A stretch of 45,210 bases of DNA from Thiotrichales bacterium (GTDB lineage: Bacteria > Pseudomonadota > Gammaproteobacteria > SZUA-229), in NCBI GenBank assembly GCA_020341835.1, contig CP070838.1:1838833-1884042 (forward strand). Reading direction: 5' to 3'. Position numbers and translations under genes: made by a program. Position 1 is the first letter of the stretch, and every line of letters starts with the position of its first letter. Shown one piece after another: positions 17,821-26,356 of the stretch. The notes below the pieces were generated by a model. It made no database searches, was not told the DNA's origin, and saw nothing but the letters and a program-made list of their open reading frames with translations.

Positions 17821-18153
17821 TTTTTCAATGATATCCTTGAGGATCGTGTGCTCCAGGCTCAGATCCGCGTACATCTGCTTGAGCCGCCGGTTTTCCTCTT
17901 CGAGTTCCTTCAGGCGCTTGATATCCGATGCCTCCATGCCGCCGTACTTGGCTTTCCAGTTGTAGTAGGTCGCGTCCGAAATGCCGTATTCCCGGCACAC
18001 ATCCTTGACGAGCTTACCGCTCTCGACCTCTTTCAATATCTTTACAATCTGCGTTTCACTGTAGCGTGACTTCTTCATTTTCAGTTCTCCTTATCGGCTT
18101 ATTATGCCGGAGAACTCTAATTCGGGGCGGGACTAGTTTACGGGAGGGTTACA
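17088..18153 (-). mobile_element. Truncated IS3-family element (IS407-like layout)
   Basis: OrfA and OrfB lie in the classic -1 frameshift arrangement. The upstream end probably starts at 18153, where the minus strand reads TGTAACCCTCCCG; IS3 ends begin with TG. The opposite inverted repeat is absent because the 3' part of OrfB is cut by the GGGGTCAGA repeat. The copy is fairly well preserved otherwise, so the truncation may be recent. Confidence 0.65.
17812..18078 (-). CDS. IS3-family transposase OrfA
   Basis: 88 aa with a HTH_Tnp_1 start (KKSRYSETQIVKILKEVESGKLVKDVCREYGISDATYYNWKAKYGG) and a leucine-zipper tail (RLKELEEENRRLKQMYADLSLEHTILKDII). The end of the gene carries a run of seven A followed by G on the minus strand (17825-17818), the usual slippery site for -1 frameshifting into OrfB. 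OrfA is intact, but its partner is truncated. Confidence 0.88.
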   Translation of the reverse strand: MKKSRYSETQIVKILKEVESGKLVKDVCREYGISDATYYNWKAKYGGMEASDIKRLKELEEENRRLKQMYADLSLEHTILKDIIEKKL

Positions 18154-18275
18154 TGGACCTGAGGTGACTCGAGAAAAGGGAACTGATTTATTTTTCCGAG
18201 GGGGCGGGGTCAGGTTGATTCTGCTGTAACGGTCACGGTGTCAGCAATTGGCTATTGATCGGGTTGATAACCAAC

Positions 18276-18638
18276 TTACGCGACCAGTCTTACATGAGCA
18301 TCGATGACGTCCCAAGGCGCGACCAATAAGCCTTCGTCAGTACGCTGAATGAGATCAACGGATTCAAGCGCACCAGCATCGGCATGAACATTCTTATAAT
18401 CCCGATCCAGCTTTTTCGCCAGGGCACGAACACTTAACGGTCCATGTTGGCGCAATGTCTTCATCAGCTCCAAACGCTTGGGGGTGAGTACCGACGACAG
18501 CATGGCGAAGTCTTCGAAATTGAGATGAATTTCAGCCTGCTCGATCTTACCCGTCTCGGCTTTGTGCCAGGCCTCAACAAAACGATCAAAACCACGGCTT
18601 GCATCTTCGACGCCAATATGAATATGTTGTTTACTCAT
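18276..18638 (-). CDS. TumA-like winged-HTH antitoxin
   Basis: About 120 aa from MSKQHIHIG; ATGs at 18641 and 18638 are adjacent and GAGGTGA lies just before them. The C-terminal half is a winged helix (LTPKRLELMKTLRQHGPLSVRALAKKLDRDYKNVHADAGALESVDLIQRTDEG), as in MarR-like antitoxins paired with TumE toxins. The N-terminus (GFDRFVEAWHKAETG, HLNFEDFAMLSSV) is typical of this antitoxin group. It overlaps the upstream toxin gene by 8-11 nt, so translation is coupled. It should bind the two palindromes at 18920-18946. Confidence 0.75.
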   Translation of the reverse strand: MSKQHIHIGVEDASRGFDRFVEAWHKAETGKIEQAEIHLNFEDFAMLSSVLTPKRLELMKTLRQHGPLSVRALAKKLDRDYKNVHADAGALESVDLIQRTDEGLLVAPWDVIDAHVRLVA

Positions 18639-18924
18639 CATGCTCACCTCGTAAACGTTCAATGTCAGCTTTAAAGTCCTGGATCAGCTGTTCCACAGAG
18701 ACAAAGGTGTACCGGGTCTCATGGTCACCATTATGTCGATGATCACCTTTGCCTCGCTCATTGTCATACCGCACCAGAGGTTTGCCGGGGTAGCCATAAT
18801 AGAGTCGGTACTTGAGACCATGCGGTCTTTCATCATCCGGGTGCGGTAGTAGCCAGATCACCATCTCCCGTATAGCGCCATCCGCATACACGTATTTATC
18901 CCTAAACAGCAATTGTGCGACCAT
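18631..18924 (-). CDS. TumE-like toxin (DUF6516 type)
   Basis: 97 aa. Features of the TumE/DUF6516 group are the N-terminal strand set (DKYVYADGAIREMVIWLLP), YRLYYGYPGKPLVRYDNERGKGDHRH, and the C-terminal helix (TYTFVSVEQLIQDFKADIERLR; the actual start of this string is RYTF). Such proteins are toxins encoded upstream of a winged-helix antitoxin, exactly as here. The start ATG lies inside a palindrome, has no ribosome site, and sits 5 nt behind a TATAAT, which suggests a leaderless mRNA. The family assignment is from memory of the sequence pattern. Confidence 0.72.
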   Translation of the reverse strand: MVAQLLFRDKYVYADGAIREMVIWLLPHPDDERPHGLKYRLYYGYPGKPLVRYDNERGKGDHRHNGDHETRYTFVSVEQLIQDFKADIERLRGEHDE

Positions 18925-18946
18925 ATGGTATTATACACCATATGGT
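18920..18946 (-). promoter_or_regulatory. Double-palindrome operator and -10 box of the TumE-like operon
   Basis: Two identical perfect palindromes ACCATATGGT (18920-18929 and 18937-18946) are 17 bp apart centre to centre. They flank a TATAAT on the minus strand (18935-18930). The toxin start codon is part of the first palindrome. A repressor bound here would cover both the -10 box and the start codon. Confidence 0.65.
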
Positions 18947-19151
18947 TAATACTTGTACCCTCTATTTAACGATTTGTGTTTTATCTATATCGGGTGTTTG
19001 TTCGCGGCCTCTATGAATAAAAGGTCGTATGTCGTATGTGTGTCTTTTGCAATAAGCGCCTGTACGGTTGGTTAAGCGAATGACTGTGTTACGCAGTGAA
19101 CAGTTGCGATTGTAACTTACTGATTTGTTGAGTGTTAATTAAAAATTTTCC

Positions 19152-19305
19152 AGCTATGAATCGGTTGGTTAGGTGAGGTCTATCCATACAGTCTTCGACA
19201 AATAAAGTGGGTAGCCTCCCCCCGCTACCAAATCCTTTCTTTTAAATCAGTCAATTACGCCAGAATTGACGTGGGACCCTCGGGCTATTAGGCGGAGGGT
19301 CTTTT
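19152..19305 (+). ncRNA. Candidate small RNA, three-hairpin repeat, copy 3
   Basis: Third copy of the element at 2474 and 6926. Its stem-loops are GGTAGC/GCTACC (19210-19229), GTCAATT/AATTGAC (19250-19270) and the terminator GACCCTC/GAGGGTC with TTTT (about 19275-19305). The conserved TTACTGATTT (19117 on) precedes it, but the -10 position reads AAAAAT. It lies about 190 bp upstream of the TumE-like operon on the opposite strand. The region shared with copy 1 continues a little past the terminator (TCNTTTGGGG). Confidence 0.45.
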
Positions 19306-19677
19306 CATTTGGGGGTGCGGTAGGGTGCCCTCATCCTGGTGAATTGGCCTTAGGCTCCAGTCTTCACAACCGCCTCAATGGCGTCGTTTATCTCCAGGAA
19401 AGATCGGCTCGATTCCATACTCCGATCGGCTGCGTCTGACCACAAAGCGGACTATCAGGCTACTATCACAGGATTTTACAACTAAAGAAAACCAGCAAGT
19501 GCACCTTGAAATGCTCATATGACGGCTACTGAGCCGAAACCGGCATTTAGTGCTTTTTATGTGGTCGGTGGTAGAAGGGGCGTCACTGGCACATATCATT
19601 CGCTAACGCGACATATTTCTCATGTAGTCCATTGGTGAAGAAAATGATTCTGAACCATGGGTAGTAACTGAGTAACT
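19306..19677. other. Intergenic stretch, nothing assigned
   Basis: About 370 bp between ncRNA copy 3 and the first MITE copy. Only short ORFs without domains or ribosome sites are present. Confidence 0.4.
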
Positions 19678-19909
19678 GGGTCGGACCTGCGTAAGCCATT
19701 GTGAAATAATGTTATACCTATGAAAAACAGGTGGAATTCGTTCTTGGAACAGCGTTTTTGATAGATAAATCGAGCGTCTAACAGACTCTGAAAAGCATGC
19801 CAGGCTTAGATGTTGCTTTTTAGGGTGAAAAACGATGCTTTAAGTTCCTCTAGCAGCACAGACTCTGCAATTTCATTCTCAATTTCCGTAGGTTAGGTAG
19901 GTCCGACCC
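19678..19909 (+). mobile_element. 232-bp MITE-like element, copy A
   Basis: One of three same-length, same-sequence-family copies (others 37130-37361 and 38834-39065). Perfect 11-bp terminal inverted repeats are GGGTCGGACCT and AGGTCCGACCC. The match continues imperfectly inward (TAA) and outward, with a TA just outside each end (gTAact... and ...gggTAtg), as expected for an IS630/Tc1-type TA target duplication. No transposase is encoded; a minus-strand ORF inside all copies has no recognisable product. Confidence 0.7.
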
Positions 19910-19935
19910 GGGTATGCGGGGTATGCGGACCCGGG

Positions 19936-20055
19936 TATGCGGCAGTGTTGCTATTGATTATGGATGTGAATCGACCGCAACGCGGAGCGATCAGCATCGG
20001 CGTCGGAACCCTGGAACGGGTACAGACTAGCATTGAGGATCTGCAGAAACCCTGA
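19936..20055 (+). pseudogene. C-terminal remnant of a small membrane protein
   Basis: The frame reads GYAAVLLLIMDVNRPQRGAI, then SIGVGTLERVQTSIEDLQKP and a stop. It closely matches the segment VLLLIMDVHRPQRGMTSVGVATLERVQNS of the gene at 31235-31492. The 5' part is missing; the fragment starts right behind the right end of MITE copy A. A D-x-x-R-P-x-x-G motif after a membrane helix is typical of the end of DUF4239/bestrophin-like proteins. Confidence 0.55.
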
Positions 20056-20627
20056 GCATGGCTATGATTTATCGCGAGTCCGCCAGTGTGATCCTCTGTC
20101 AAAAATCCCGGCTAAAGCAGTGCAGCCCTAAAAGGGTGCCCTTGGCTGCCCAGAGGCTGTGACCCGGACGTGAGTTTGGCTGGATAGCTGTTTTCGAAAT
20201 ATAACGGCGGAATTAGCGGTTAACCTGATCAGTGTTGATCAAAATAAAATCCCTCCGTTACCTTTTTACCCAAACGATTTCGGCGTGTGCGAAACCAATG
20301 GGGAGCGCGACGGCGGAATCGTTTGGTCGTCTCTCTATGGTTGGTTTGTGCCATACCTTCTTCTCAACTGTTGAGGACCCGAGCGGTTTCACCATTGAAG
20401 CACGGACCGAAATCCCAACGAGAGATTGGTATCGATCACTGCATCATGTTACCGTAGTCGAATCTCAGGTGGTCCGTTCACTGTCGAGAAACCGGCGCCT
20501 GGCATCTATGTATTTGGCAGATTCGGGCAGGCACCGACGGTTGTTATCGCAATGATGAGCGGCGGAGAACATCTTGATTCCTGCGCGTGACGTACATCGT
20601 CCAGTCATAGCCAGAGGTACTTGAACC
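20056..20627. other. Region of decayed coding sequence, unassigned
   Basis: About 570 bp. One plus-strand ORF (20232-20555) has no recognisable domain. Another frame reads ISGGPFTVEKPAPGIYVFGR and then FGQAPTVVIAMMSGGEH before 20580, which looks protein-like but has stops upstream. This is probably the remnant of a gene disrupted before MarC. No function is claimed. Confidence 0.3.
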
Positions 20628-21263
20628 GTGGATCTGCTTGAGCGATTTGTGACACTGTGGGTCGTAATCGATCCCATCGGCACCATCCCGGTCTTTATTG
20701 CGGTTACCGCCGCAATGAGCGCTGGCAAGCGCCGGGCCACTGCCCTCCTGGCGACCGCCGTCAGCATAGGCGTGCTCCTGTTCTTCCTGGTCTTTGGCCA
20801 ACTGCTGATCGACGCTCTAGGTATTAGCCTCCTGTCGTTCCAGATTGCAGGAGGCATTGTGCTTTTCCTCTTCGCACTCACGATGATATTCGGAGAGTCG
20901 AAGCAGGAGATAGACAAACGCTCGACCGAGATCGACAACGAGCTGGGAGAAGACCGCCCATCGCCTGCGATCTTTCCTCTCGCTGTACCCTCGCTCGCTT
21001 CGCCGGGCGCGATGCTGGCGATCGTCATGCTGACCGACAACAATCGGTTCGAGATCAGCGACCAGGCTATCACAGCCGCAGTGATGGTGGGTGTGCTGGC
21101 CTTCGCCTACCTTTTCATGTTACTTGCAGATCCAATCATCCGCGTCATTGGTAACTCCGGCGCGGCGATAATCAGCCGAGTGATGGGAATGATTCTGGCC
21201 TCGGTTGCCGCGGATGCTGTTCTTTCTGCCCTGTTGGAGATCACGCGAACCGGTTCACTCTGA
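20628..21263 (+). CDS. MarC-family inner-membrane protein
   Basis: 211 aa with six predicted membrane helices. Hallmarks are the N-terminal VTLWVVIDPIGTIPVFIAVT and QIAGGIVLFLFALTMIFG. After a charged loop comes PSPAIFPLAVPSLASPGAMLAIVMLT, the family's second conserved PLA-P-P-GP-like segment. The C-terminal helix is GAAIISRVMGMILASVAADAVLSAL. The function of MarC proteins is unknown despite the old multiple-antibiotic-resistance name. The start is a GTG at 20628 with AGAGG about 11 nt upstream. It stands alone on the plus strand. Confidence 0.88.
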   Translation: MDLLERFVTLWVVIDPIGTIPVFIAVTAAMSAGKRRATALLATAVSIGVLLFFLVFGQLLIDALGISLLSFQIAGGIVLFLFALTMIFGESKQEIDKRSTEIDNELGEDRPSPAIFPLAVPSLASPGAMLAIVMLTDNNRFEISDQAITAAVMVGVLAFAYLFMLLADPIIRVIGNSGAAIISRVMGMILASVAADAVLSALLEITRTGSL

Positions 21264-21724
21264 TGGTTGGAGCCGACGAGTGGAAACGAGGCGATGCTGG
21301 TCAACTTCCAGAAGGTGATCAGCATGATGATGTGGTCCACCCTTACCGCACTGTTCATCGCGAGGATGAACATCAACAGAGATAGCTAACGGCATAGACG
21401 AAGACCAGGGTTCAGAGGGCGGCGATGAGTACCAGGGTCACGGGAGCAGGCGCAGTATTCGCGTTCGTAAGCGTCGCTCTGGAGCGAAAAGCGCAGCAAT
21501 AGCTACGGTTTGAGTGAAGAGCAAGCTTACGGACACGAAGACTAGTCTGAACCGTGATAGGCATGCTTGAAACACACATTGTATTTTGATCAATCGGATT
21601 TTCTTCAAAGAGACCAATGCCTTATCAGAGTCCTGCGCCGCTTGGTGAGAAATGCGGGTTAAGGTCGTCCGGCTCGAGCGTGTTTGTGAAGCGTCTCAAG
21701 GGTTTCTTGCGTGGCAGATCTTGC
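21264..21724. other. Intergenic stretch with a short hydrophobic ORF
   Basis: About 460 bp between convergent genes. A 31-codon plus-strand ORF (21294-21389) reads MLVNFQKVISMMMWSTLTAL and then FIARMNINRDS, a single membrane-helix-like segment. It has no clear ribosome site and may be a gene remnant. No strong terminator was recognised. Confidence 0.3.
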
Positions 21725-23962
21725 TCAGTCCACCCAGCCCAGCACATCACGAATTACCGACCAACGGGCTGGTCTTTCGGCTTTTATGGCATCACCCAGC
21801 ATCCAATAGTGGTACAGCAAGTCCATCGTGCCCCGGGCCTCTTCGGCCACTAGCCAGGCATTAAAAGCCTCCAGCAGGTCCGAGTTCCCCCGTGCAACCG
21901 CATATGCAACGGGTATGGATACCGCTGGCTGGGGCACCACGACATTGAAAGACGGGTAAAGCACCGTCCAGGCTGCGCCTTCCTCTGCCATATCGGCAAT
22001 CGCGTCGATTTCCTTTGTGCCCGTAGCAAGCACTTGTTCCTGTTCAACCAGATCCATAGGGGCAAGTATTGCGTCGGGCAAAATGTCTCGCATCAGTGAT
22101 ATCGATTCCTCGGAAGCTTCCAGGCCTATTCGAAGCGCATCGCCCCTTGCGCGCAGCGTTTTCCACTCACGAAATTCGTCCCGGCGGTGGTCCCTGACGA
22201 TGAGCCCTACGGATGAGGTGTATACCGGAACAGTCAGTCCGAACATCTGGGTCCGGCCCGCCGAGACTGCCAGGCTGCGCATGTAGATGTCACACACACC
22301 CGTGTTGAGTCTTACCGCTGCCTGGTTTTCGCCCGGCGTCGGGAAAAATTCCAGAGCGAGTTGTTGTCTTCTGGCCAGCCTGTGCGCCATCTCGATATCG
22401 AACCCTACAAGCTGTGGAGGGGATGCGTTGTTGTAGAAGGCAGAAGGGTACTCGTTTGGCTGGTAACAGACCCTGAGCACGCCCCGCTGCGCAATCTCGT
22501 GGACGCCGGCCGGCTTCTGACCGGTGCCAATGCGATCCGCTGGTACCTCCGGGTACACTGTTGACGGCTGGGGCGTTCCATGGAGGCGAAGACTTTTCAA
22601 GGCCTCGTCCTTTGTGTAGGGAGCGACGACGACGTGTGAATAGAAGGCATGTACGCCTGTGATAACGGCAGCGATCAACAGTGTGCTGATCACTATGTAC
22701 CTGAGCAGACTGGGCCAGTGAAAGTGTAATTTTCCCAGCATTGCCATGCTGCCGATGAGACCAATGCTGGCATAATGCATTGCCCCGACTAGCGTTGCGA
22801 AGCGAGCCGTAATCACGTCAATGGATACAAAGACATAGAATAGGTCACTGGGGAGTTGCACAAGATCCAGCAGAAACGGCATGCTCGTCAGTGTACCGGC
22901 AAACAGGCTGGGAATACCCGCAGCAATAAGGGCCGAGTATGCCGCCGGCGATATGCCCGAACCAATGTACCAGCCCGCGAACAGCACAAAGGACAGCACC
23001 AGCACTACCCCTGAACTGGGAAAAGGGTAGACCGTCGGGATCAGTACGTCTACCAATGAATCAGCGTACTCCCGTCGGTCACGCTCGACAATTTTCTCAT
23101 CAGCAATCAGTTGCTTGCATTTTTCTATCAGCATCGGCACAACGATCAGCCCACTGCCCGTGGCAAAAGCTGTAACCAGCGGTGTACGCAAGCCTCGGCT
23201 GACATCAGCAAAACGCAACGGTGTCAAAGTCGCAATCAGGCCAGGCAGCACCCATAGGCTGAATACCAGCGCAAACGATGCATACAGTACGATAAAGATC
23301 TGCAAACGCACCAGGTCCGCGATGGCAATCGTTCCGACTGTGTTGGCCATGAGCGCAAAAACACCGAGCGGCGCCAGCTTGGTGATTAAGCCAGTAACCT
23401 TGGCCAGAGCATGGAGCAGAGCAGTCAACGGTTCTATAATTGCGTGTTTCTCTTTTATGCCGATGAGTGCTATACCCACCAGAACACTGAATACGACCAC
23501 AGCCGGGACAAGCGCGTTGGCGTAGGAGAAAAACGGGTTCGACGGAATGAACAGCAGGAGAAAGTCCGGCGGGATGGTTTCCTCGACCAGACTCGTGCTG
23601 AAGAATGATGCGGATGGCCAGTCGGGAAAGGCCAGGGGGAAAAGCAGTACCAGAACAACGGCGATTAACCAGAGAACCAGCAGAACACCGCCACCTCTGA
23701 AAGCCAGTCGTTTTACGGTGTCGAAACCGAGGCTTCCCAGACCGGTAATCAGCGATAGGGATATATAGGGTATTACCGTGACCTGAAGAAGCCTGATAAA
23801 GATATCACCGATGATCTTGAACACGGCGGCGAGCTCGCCGAGGAACACACCGGTAATAACACCGAGCACAAGGCCGATCAATGTCTGCTGATAAAGGGCC
23901 AGCTTCCGTCTGCCATAAGGTTGTTCAGCTACATTCGGTCTGTCTTCAGCGCTATTGGTCAT
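21725..23962 (-). CDS. SDF-type symporter fused to a periplasmic solute-binding domain
   Basis: About 745 aa from MTNSAEDRP; an in-frame ATG at 24037 is possible and no ribosome site decides. Residues about 20-450 are a sodium:dicarboxylate symporter (SDF/DAACS) with helices from LIGLVLGVITGVFLGEL on, a hairpin-like TPLVTAFATGSGLIVVP and a last helix with VSIDVITARFATLVGAM. The canonical NMDGT motif is replaced by VYPFPSSGVVL. After a membrane helix (VISTLLIAAVITGVHAFYSH) and a linker, residues about 480-730 form an SBP_bac_3 domain (QRGVLRVCYQPNEYPSAFYN, LVGFDIEMAHRLARR, CDIYMRSLAVSAGRT). The binding domain should face the periplasm. It is the last gene of a long minus-strand array, about 240 bp after DUF3124. 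Confidence 0.85.
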   Translation of the reverse strand: MTNSAEDRPNVAEQPYGRRKLALYQQTLIGLVLGVITGVFLGELAAVFKIIGDIFIRLLQVTVIPYISLSLITGLGSLGFDTVKRLAFRGGGVLLVLWLIAVVLVLLFPLAFPDWPSASFFSTSLVEETIPPDFLLLFIPSNPFFSYANALVPAVVVFSVLVGIALIGIKEKHAIIEPLTALLHALAKVTGLITKLAPLGVFALMANTVGTIAIADLVRLQIFIVLYASFALVFSLWVLPGLIATLTPLRFADVSRGLRTPLVTAFATGSGLIVVPMLIEKCKQLIADEKIVERDRREYADSLVDVLIPTVYPFPSSGVVLVLSFVLFAGWYIGSGISPAAYSALIAAGIPSLFAGTLTSMPFLLDLVQLPSDLFYVFVSIDVITARFATLVGAMHYASIGLIGSMAMLGKLHFHWPSLLRYIVISTLLIAAVITGVHAFYSHVVVAPYTKDEALKSLRLHGTPQPSTVYPEVPADRIGTGQKPAGVHEIAQRGVLRVCYQPNEYPSAFYNNASPPQLVGFDIEMAHRLARRQQLALEFFPTPGENQAAVRLNTGVCDIYMRSLAVSAGRTQMFGLTVPVYTSSVGLIVRDHRRDEFREWKTLRARGDALRIGLEASEESISLMRDILPDAILAPMDLVEQEQVLATGTKEIDAIADMAEEGAAWTVLYPSFNVVVPQPAVSIPVAYAVARGNSDLLEAFNAWLVAEEARGTMDLLYHYWMLGDAIKAERPARWSVIRDVLGWVD

Positions 23963-24202
23963 GCGTTTGCTTCGATAATGAAAGAAAAGTTTCCTTAATC
24001 CAGCATCTACCATTGACTCGACATGCGTACCGGGCATTGGTGGCAGATTTAATCCGCCCTGTTTTCCTTAACGAGCTTTTAATCAGCAGTCTTTCCGCAG
24101 AATGGGGCATATTGTTGCGTCTGTCTCACTGAAGCGCCATTTCCCCAAAAGCAAAAATCCGGCTTCTCTATAGGCGAAAGGGCGGCGCTTCCTTTCTGTC
24201 AC

Positions 24203-24835
24203 TTAATCATCCTGTTTCTGTTGACTCTTTGGGTCGATGCGCGATGTAAGGGGCTGCCCGTTAGTGCGGAAAGCGATCGGTGATTCGCCTTCTCCGCCGA
24301 CCATGACAGCCTGAACGACCGGTAAATGAACAGGCGTATCCGACATCCACGTCACCATGAAGTTGGCACCGCTGCCGCCGCGTATGTCTGTTTTCTTGAC
24401 CAGCACTTCGGAGCTCTCCAGCGGACCCAGGATAAGATTGCCATCCAGGTATTCTTCGATCATGTTGCCTTTCGTGTCGTAATAATTGATCGATGTAATA
24501 ACGACAGGTCGTTTTGGGTCCGTATTGCGGACACTCAGGGTTGTCTCCAGAAGCACCGGGGTGCCGCCCAATGCATAGATATGTGAATAGACCGGAACAT
24601 AGATGGTATGCGCGTGGCTGGTGGTATAGACCGGCACGTCAGAGCGCCTGTCCGCCGCAACGGTAGCAGGCGGCCGATACGCAAGCCTGTCTTCAATCGT
24701 GTCTTCGATCCCATCGAGCTTGTAGCCAAAATAGCCAAGCGCCCCGAGCAGAACCAGAAACAGGACCGCGCCCAATGTCGCCGCGTACAAAGGCTCATGA
24801 CCATGATCCGAAGTGCTGTCTGGCTCATTGTTCAT
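24203..24835 (-). CDS. DUF3124 membrane-anchored protein
   Basis: 210 aa. One N-terminal membrane helix (AATLGAVLFLVLLGALGYFGYKL) is followed by a periplasmic domain. This domain reads VPVYTTSHAHTIYVPVYSHIYALGGTPVLLETTLSVRNTDPKRPVVITSINYYDTKGNMIEEYLDG, then GPLESSEVLVKKTDIRGGSGANFMVTWMSD. That is the DUF3124 pattern (immunoglobulin-like strands). The function is unknown. GAGGG lies about 8 nt before the ATG. It follows the DUF900 gene by 41 bp and is probably in the same operon. (Segments are listed from the translated gene; the domain call is by pattern.). Confidence 0.8.
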   Translation of the reverse strand: MNNEPDSTSDHGHEPLYAATLGAVLFLVLLGALGYFGYKLDGIEDTIEDRLAYRPPATVAADRRSDVPVYTTSHAHTIYVPVYSHIYALGGTPVLLETTLSVRNTDPKRPVVITSINYYDTKGNMIEEYLDGNLILGPLESSEVLVKKTDIRGGSGANFMVTWMSDTPVHLPVVQAVMVGGEGESPIAFRTNGQPLTSRIDPKSQQKQDD

Positions 24836-24876
24836 TCTGGTCCCTCTGGCTGTTATTTGTGCATCAACACTTTACA

Positions 24877-26268
24877 TCACTCGAGTTCTTCGCGCCCGAC
24901 GCTCGCATCCTGTTCAGCCTTTAGAGCACGCAAATTCTCTGCAAACTCGGGATCCACGGCTTCGATCGCGTCCCACAGGCGCAAAATGTAATCCGGTGGA
25001 AAAGTGAACACTGGCAGGTCGTCCTGTTCTGCGAGGCCGCGCTGCTCCGGTGACAGGCCGTAATACATCGTCATCAGTACGTCGCTGCTGGCCCAGGGGC
25101 TGTTGCGAAAGTAACCATGGCCTCTGCCTGTCGCGGAACCCTCGGCATCGCTGACGTTTATAAAACTGAGCTGGTCACGGTAATCAAGCAGCGCCTGCCG
25201 GGCGAGGGGATGAATTTCACCGCCTTTCCCGCCCCAGAGCTGGCCCAGGCGCTGGCGCCGTGTCAGAAGCTGCGCGAACCCCAGCGCCTTGTCGTAGCTC
25301 GACATGTAAATGGAAAAATGTTTCGAGACGTTGAGGATGCCGTCAGCCATGTAGGAGCCGAATATGCCGCGGTCCAGATCGCTGCCGACCAGGATAACGT
25401 TGCCAAGGCGAAGCTGCTGCTGGATTTGGTCGGCTGTCTTTCCCCGGTGGATCAGTGCGAGCTGTTCCACCGCGCGCAGAACCAGGCGGGTGCCGTTGCT
25501 GTAGCCAATCACATGGATCTCCTCGGCATCGGTTTGTTCGGCAATAAACTCGAGCAGCAGGCGGAAGTTGCGTGAATACCCCTCAGAGGTATCCGAATCC
25601 TTGATATAGGCAAACCTGCTCGGGGTCGACGGCCAGGCGTAGGCAACGAAGGCGCCATTGTAACCAAGGAAATGCCATAGTTCGGCCGAAACCAGTATCG
25701 GGTCCTCGTACGCCACCTTGTAACCATGCACATAGATGTACACATGTTTCTTTTTGGATACGGCAAGCTGGGCATTGATGGCAGCGGCAAACCGCTTGGT
25801 GGCATCGGCTGGCAGTTCCATCTCGTCCACCAGGGTGCTGTTGAACCAGTACGGCATGGTGCTGCCCATGATGCCCCATTCTTCGACGTTCGATATCTTT
25901 ACCGGAAACTCTACCGTGCGCGCTTTCAGCATCGAGACATAGCGCGCAAACTCCCAGTCGAATTCCTTTTTGCCAAACTGGATCTCGGCCAGGCCCAGGC
26001 GCAGAACCTGCCCGCGGTCGTTGCTATAGTAGCGCTCCGGGCTATCCTCGGTTGCCGGAGCCCGGTCGGTTACGAACAGAATACCGTCGTACGGAATGCG
26101 ATCGAACGGGTTGGTTTCCGGCAGTGGATTGAGCAGGCCATCGCCGTACACATCCGGTGCGGGCATCAGTTCTATCTGATCGACAGGAGTACTGGCGCAG
26201 CCGCTCAAAACAACGACCCAGAAGAACCAGCAATGCAGATTAAGCCCCGGGTAAGCTGGGAATTTCAT
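24877..26268 (-). CDS. DUF900 alpha/beta-hydrolase lipoprotein
   Basis: 463 aa. The N-terminus is a lipoprotein signal with lipobox VLSGC and ASTPVDQ behind it. The middle is an alpha/beta hydrolase of the DUF900 group: ILFVTDRAP at the start, HVYIYVHGYKVAYED (oxyanion region), AFVAYAWPSTPSRFAY, and the nucleophile elbow HVIGYSNGTRLVLRAV with Ser in GYSNG. Later GNVILVGSDLDRGIF and SSYDKAL supply the acid region, and GHGYFRNSPWASSDVL the likely His. Substrate is unknown; a periplasmic or outer-membrane-linked esterase or lipase is the natural guess. It lies 88 bp after the ChaA-like gene. Confidence 0.82.
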   Translation of the reverse strand: MKFPAYPGLNLHCWFFWVVVLSGCASTPVDQIELMPAPDVYGDGLLNPLPETNPFDRIPYDGILFVTDRAPATEDSPERYYSNDRGQVLRLGLAEIQFGKKEFDWEFARYVSMLKARTVEFPVKISNVEEWGIMGSTMPYWFNSTLVDEMELPADATKRFAAAINAQLAVSKKKHVYIYVHGYKVAYEDPILVSAELWHFLGYNGAFVAYAWPSTPSRFAYIKDSDTSEGYSRNFRLLLEFIAEQTDAEEIHVIGYSNGTRLVLRAVEQLALIHRGKTADQIQQQLRLGNVILVGSDLDRGIFGSYMADGILNVSKHFSIYMSSYDKALGFAQLLTRRQRLGQLWGGKGGEIHPLARQALLDYRDQLSFINVSDAEGSATGRGHGYFRNSPWASSDVLMTMYYGLSPEQRGLAEQDDLPVFTFPPDYILRLWDAIEAVDPEFAENLRALKAEQDASVGREELE

Positions 26269-26356
26269 CGATCGACTTTATCTCCGTCAGGAAAATTGAT
26301 GGCAGTTTCAAATCCAGTTTCGAGTACGTTCCTTCGCGCCGGCTTGATCGTACGAC

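Noticed and set aside
20465..21073. 202-codon minus-strand ORF opposite MarC
   Set aside because: The plus strand encodes a clear MarC protein; the antisense frame is Ser/Arg-rich and unrecognisable.
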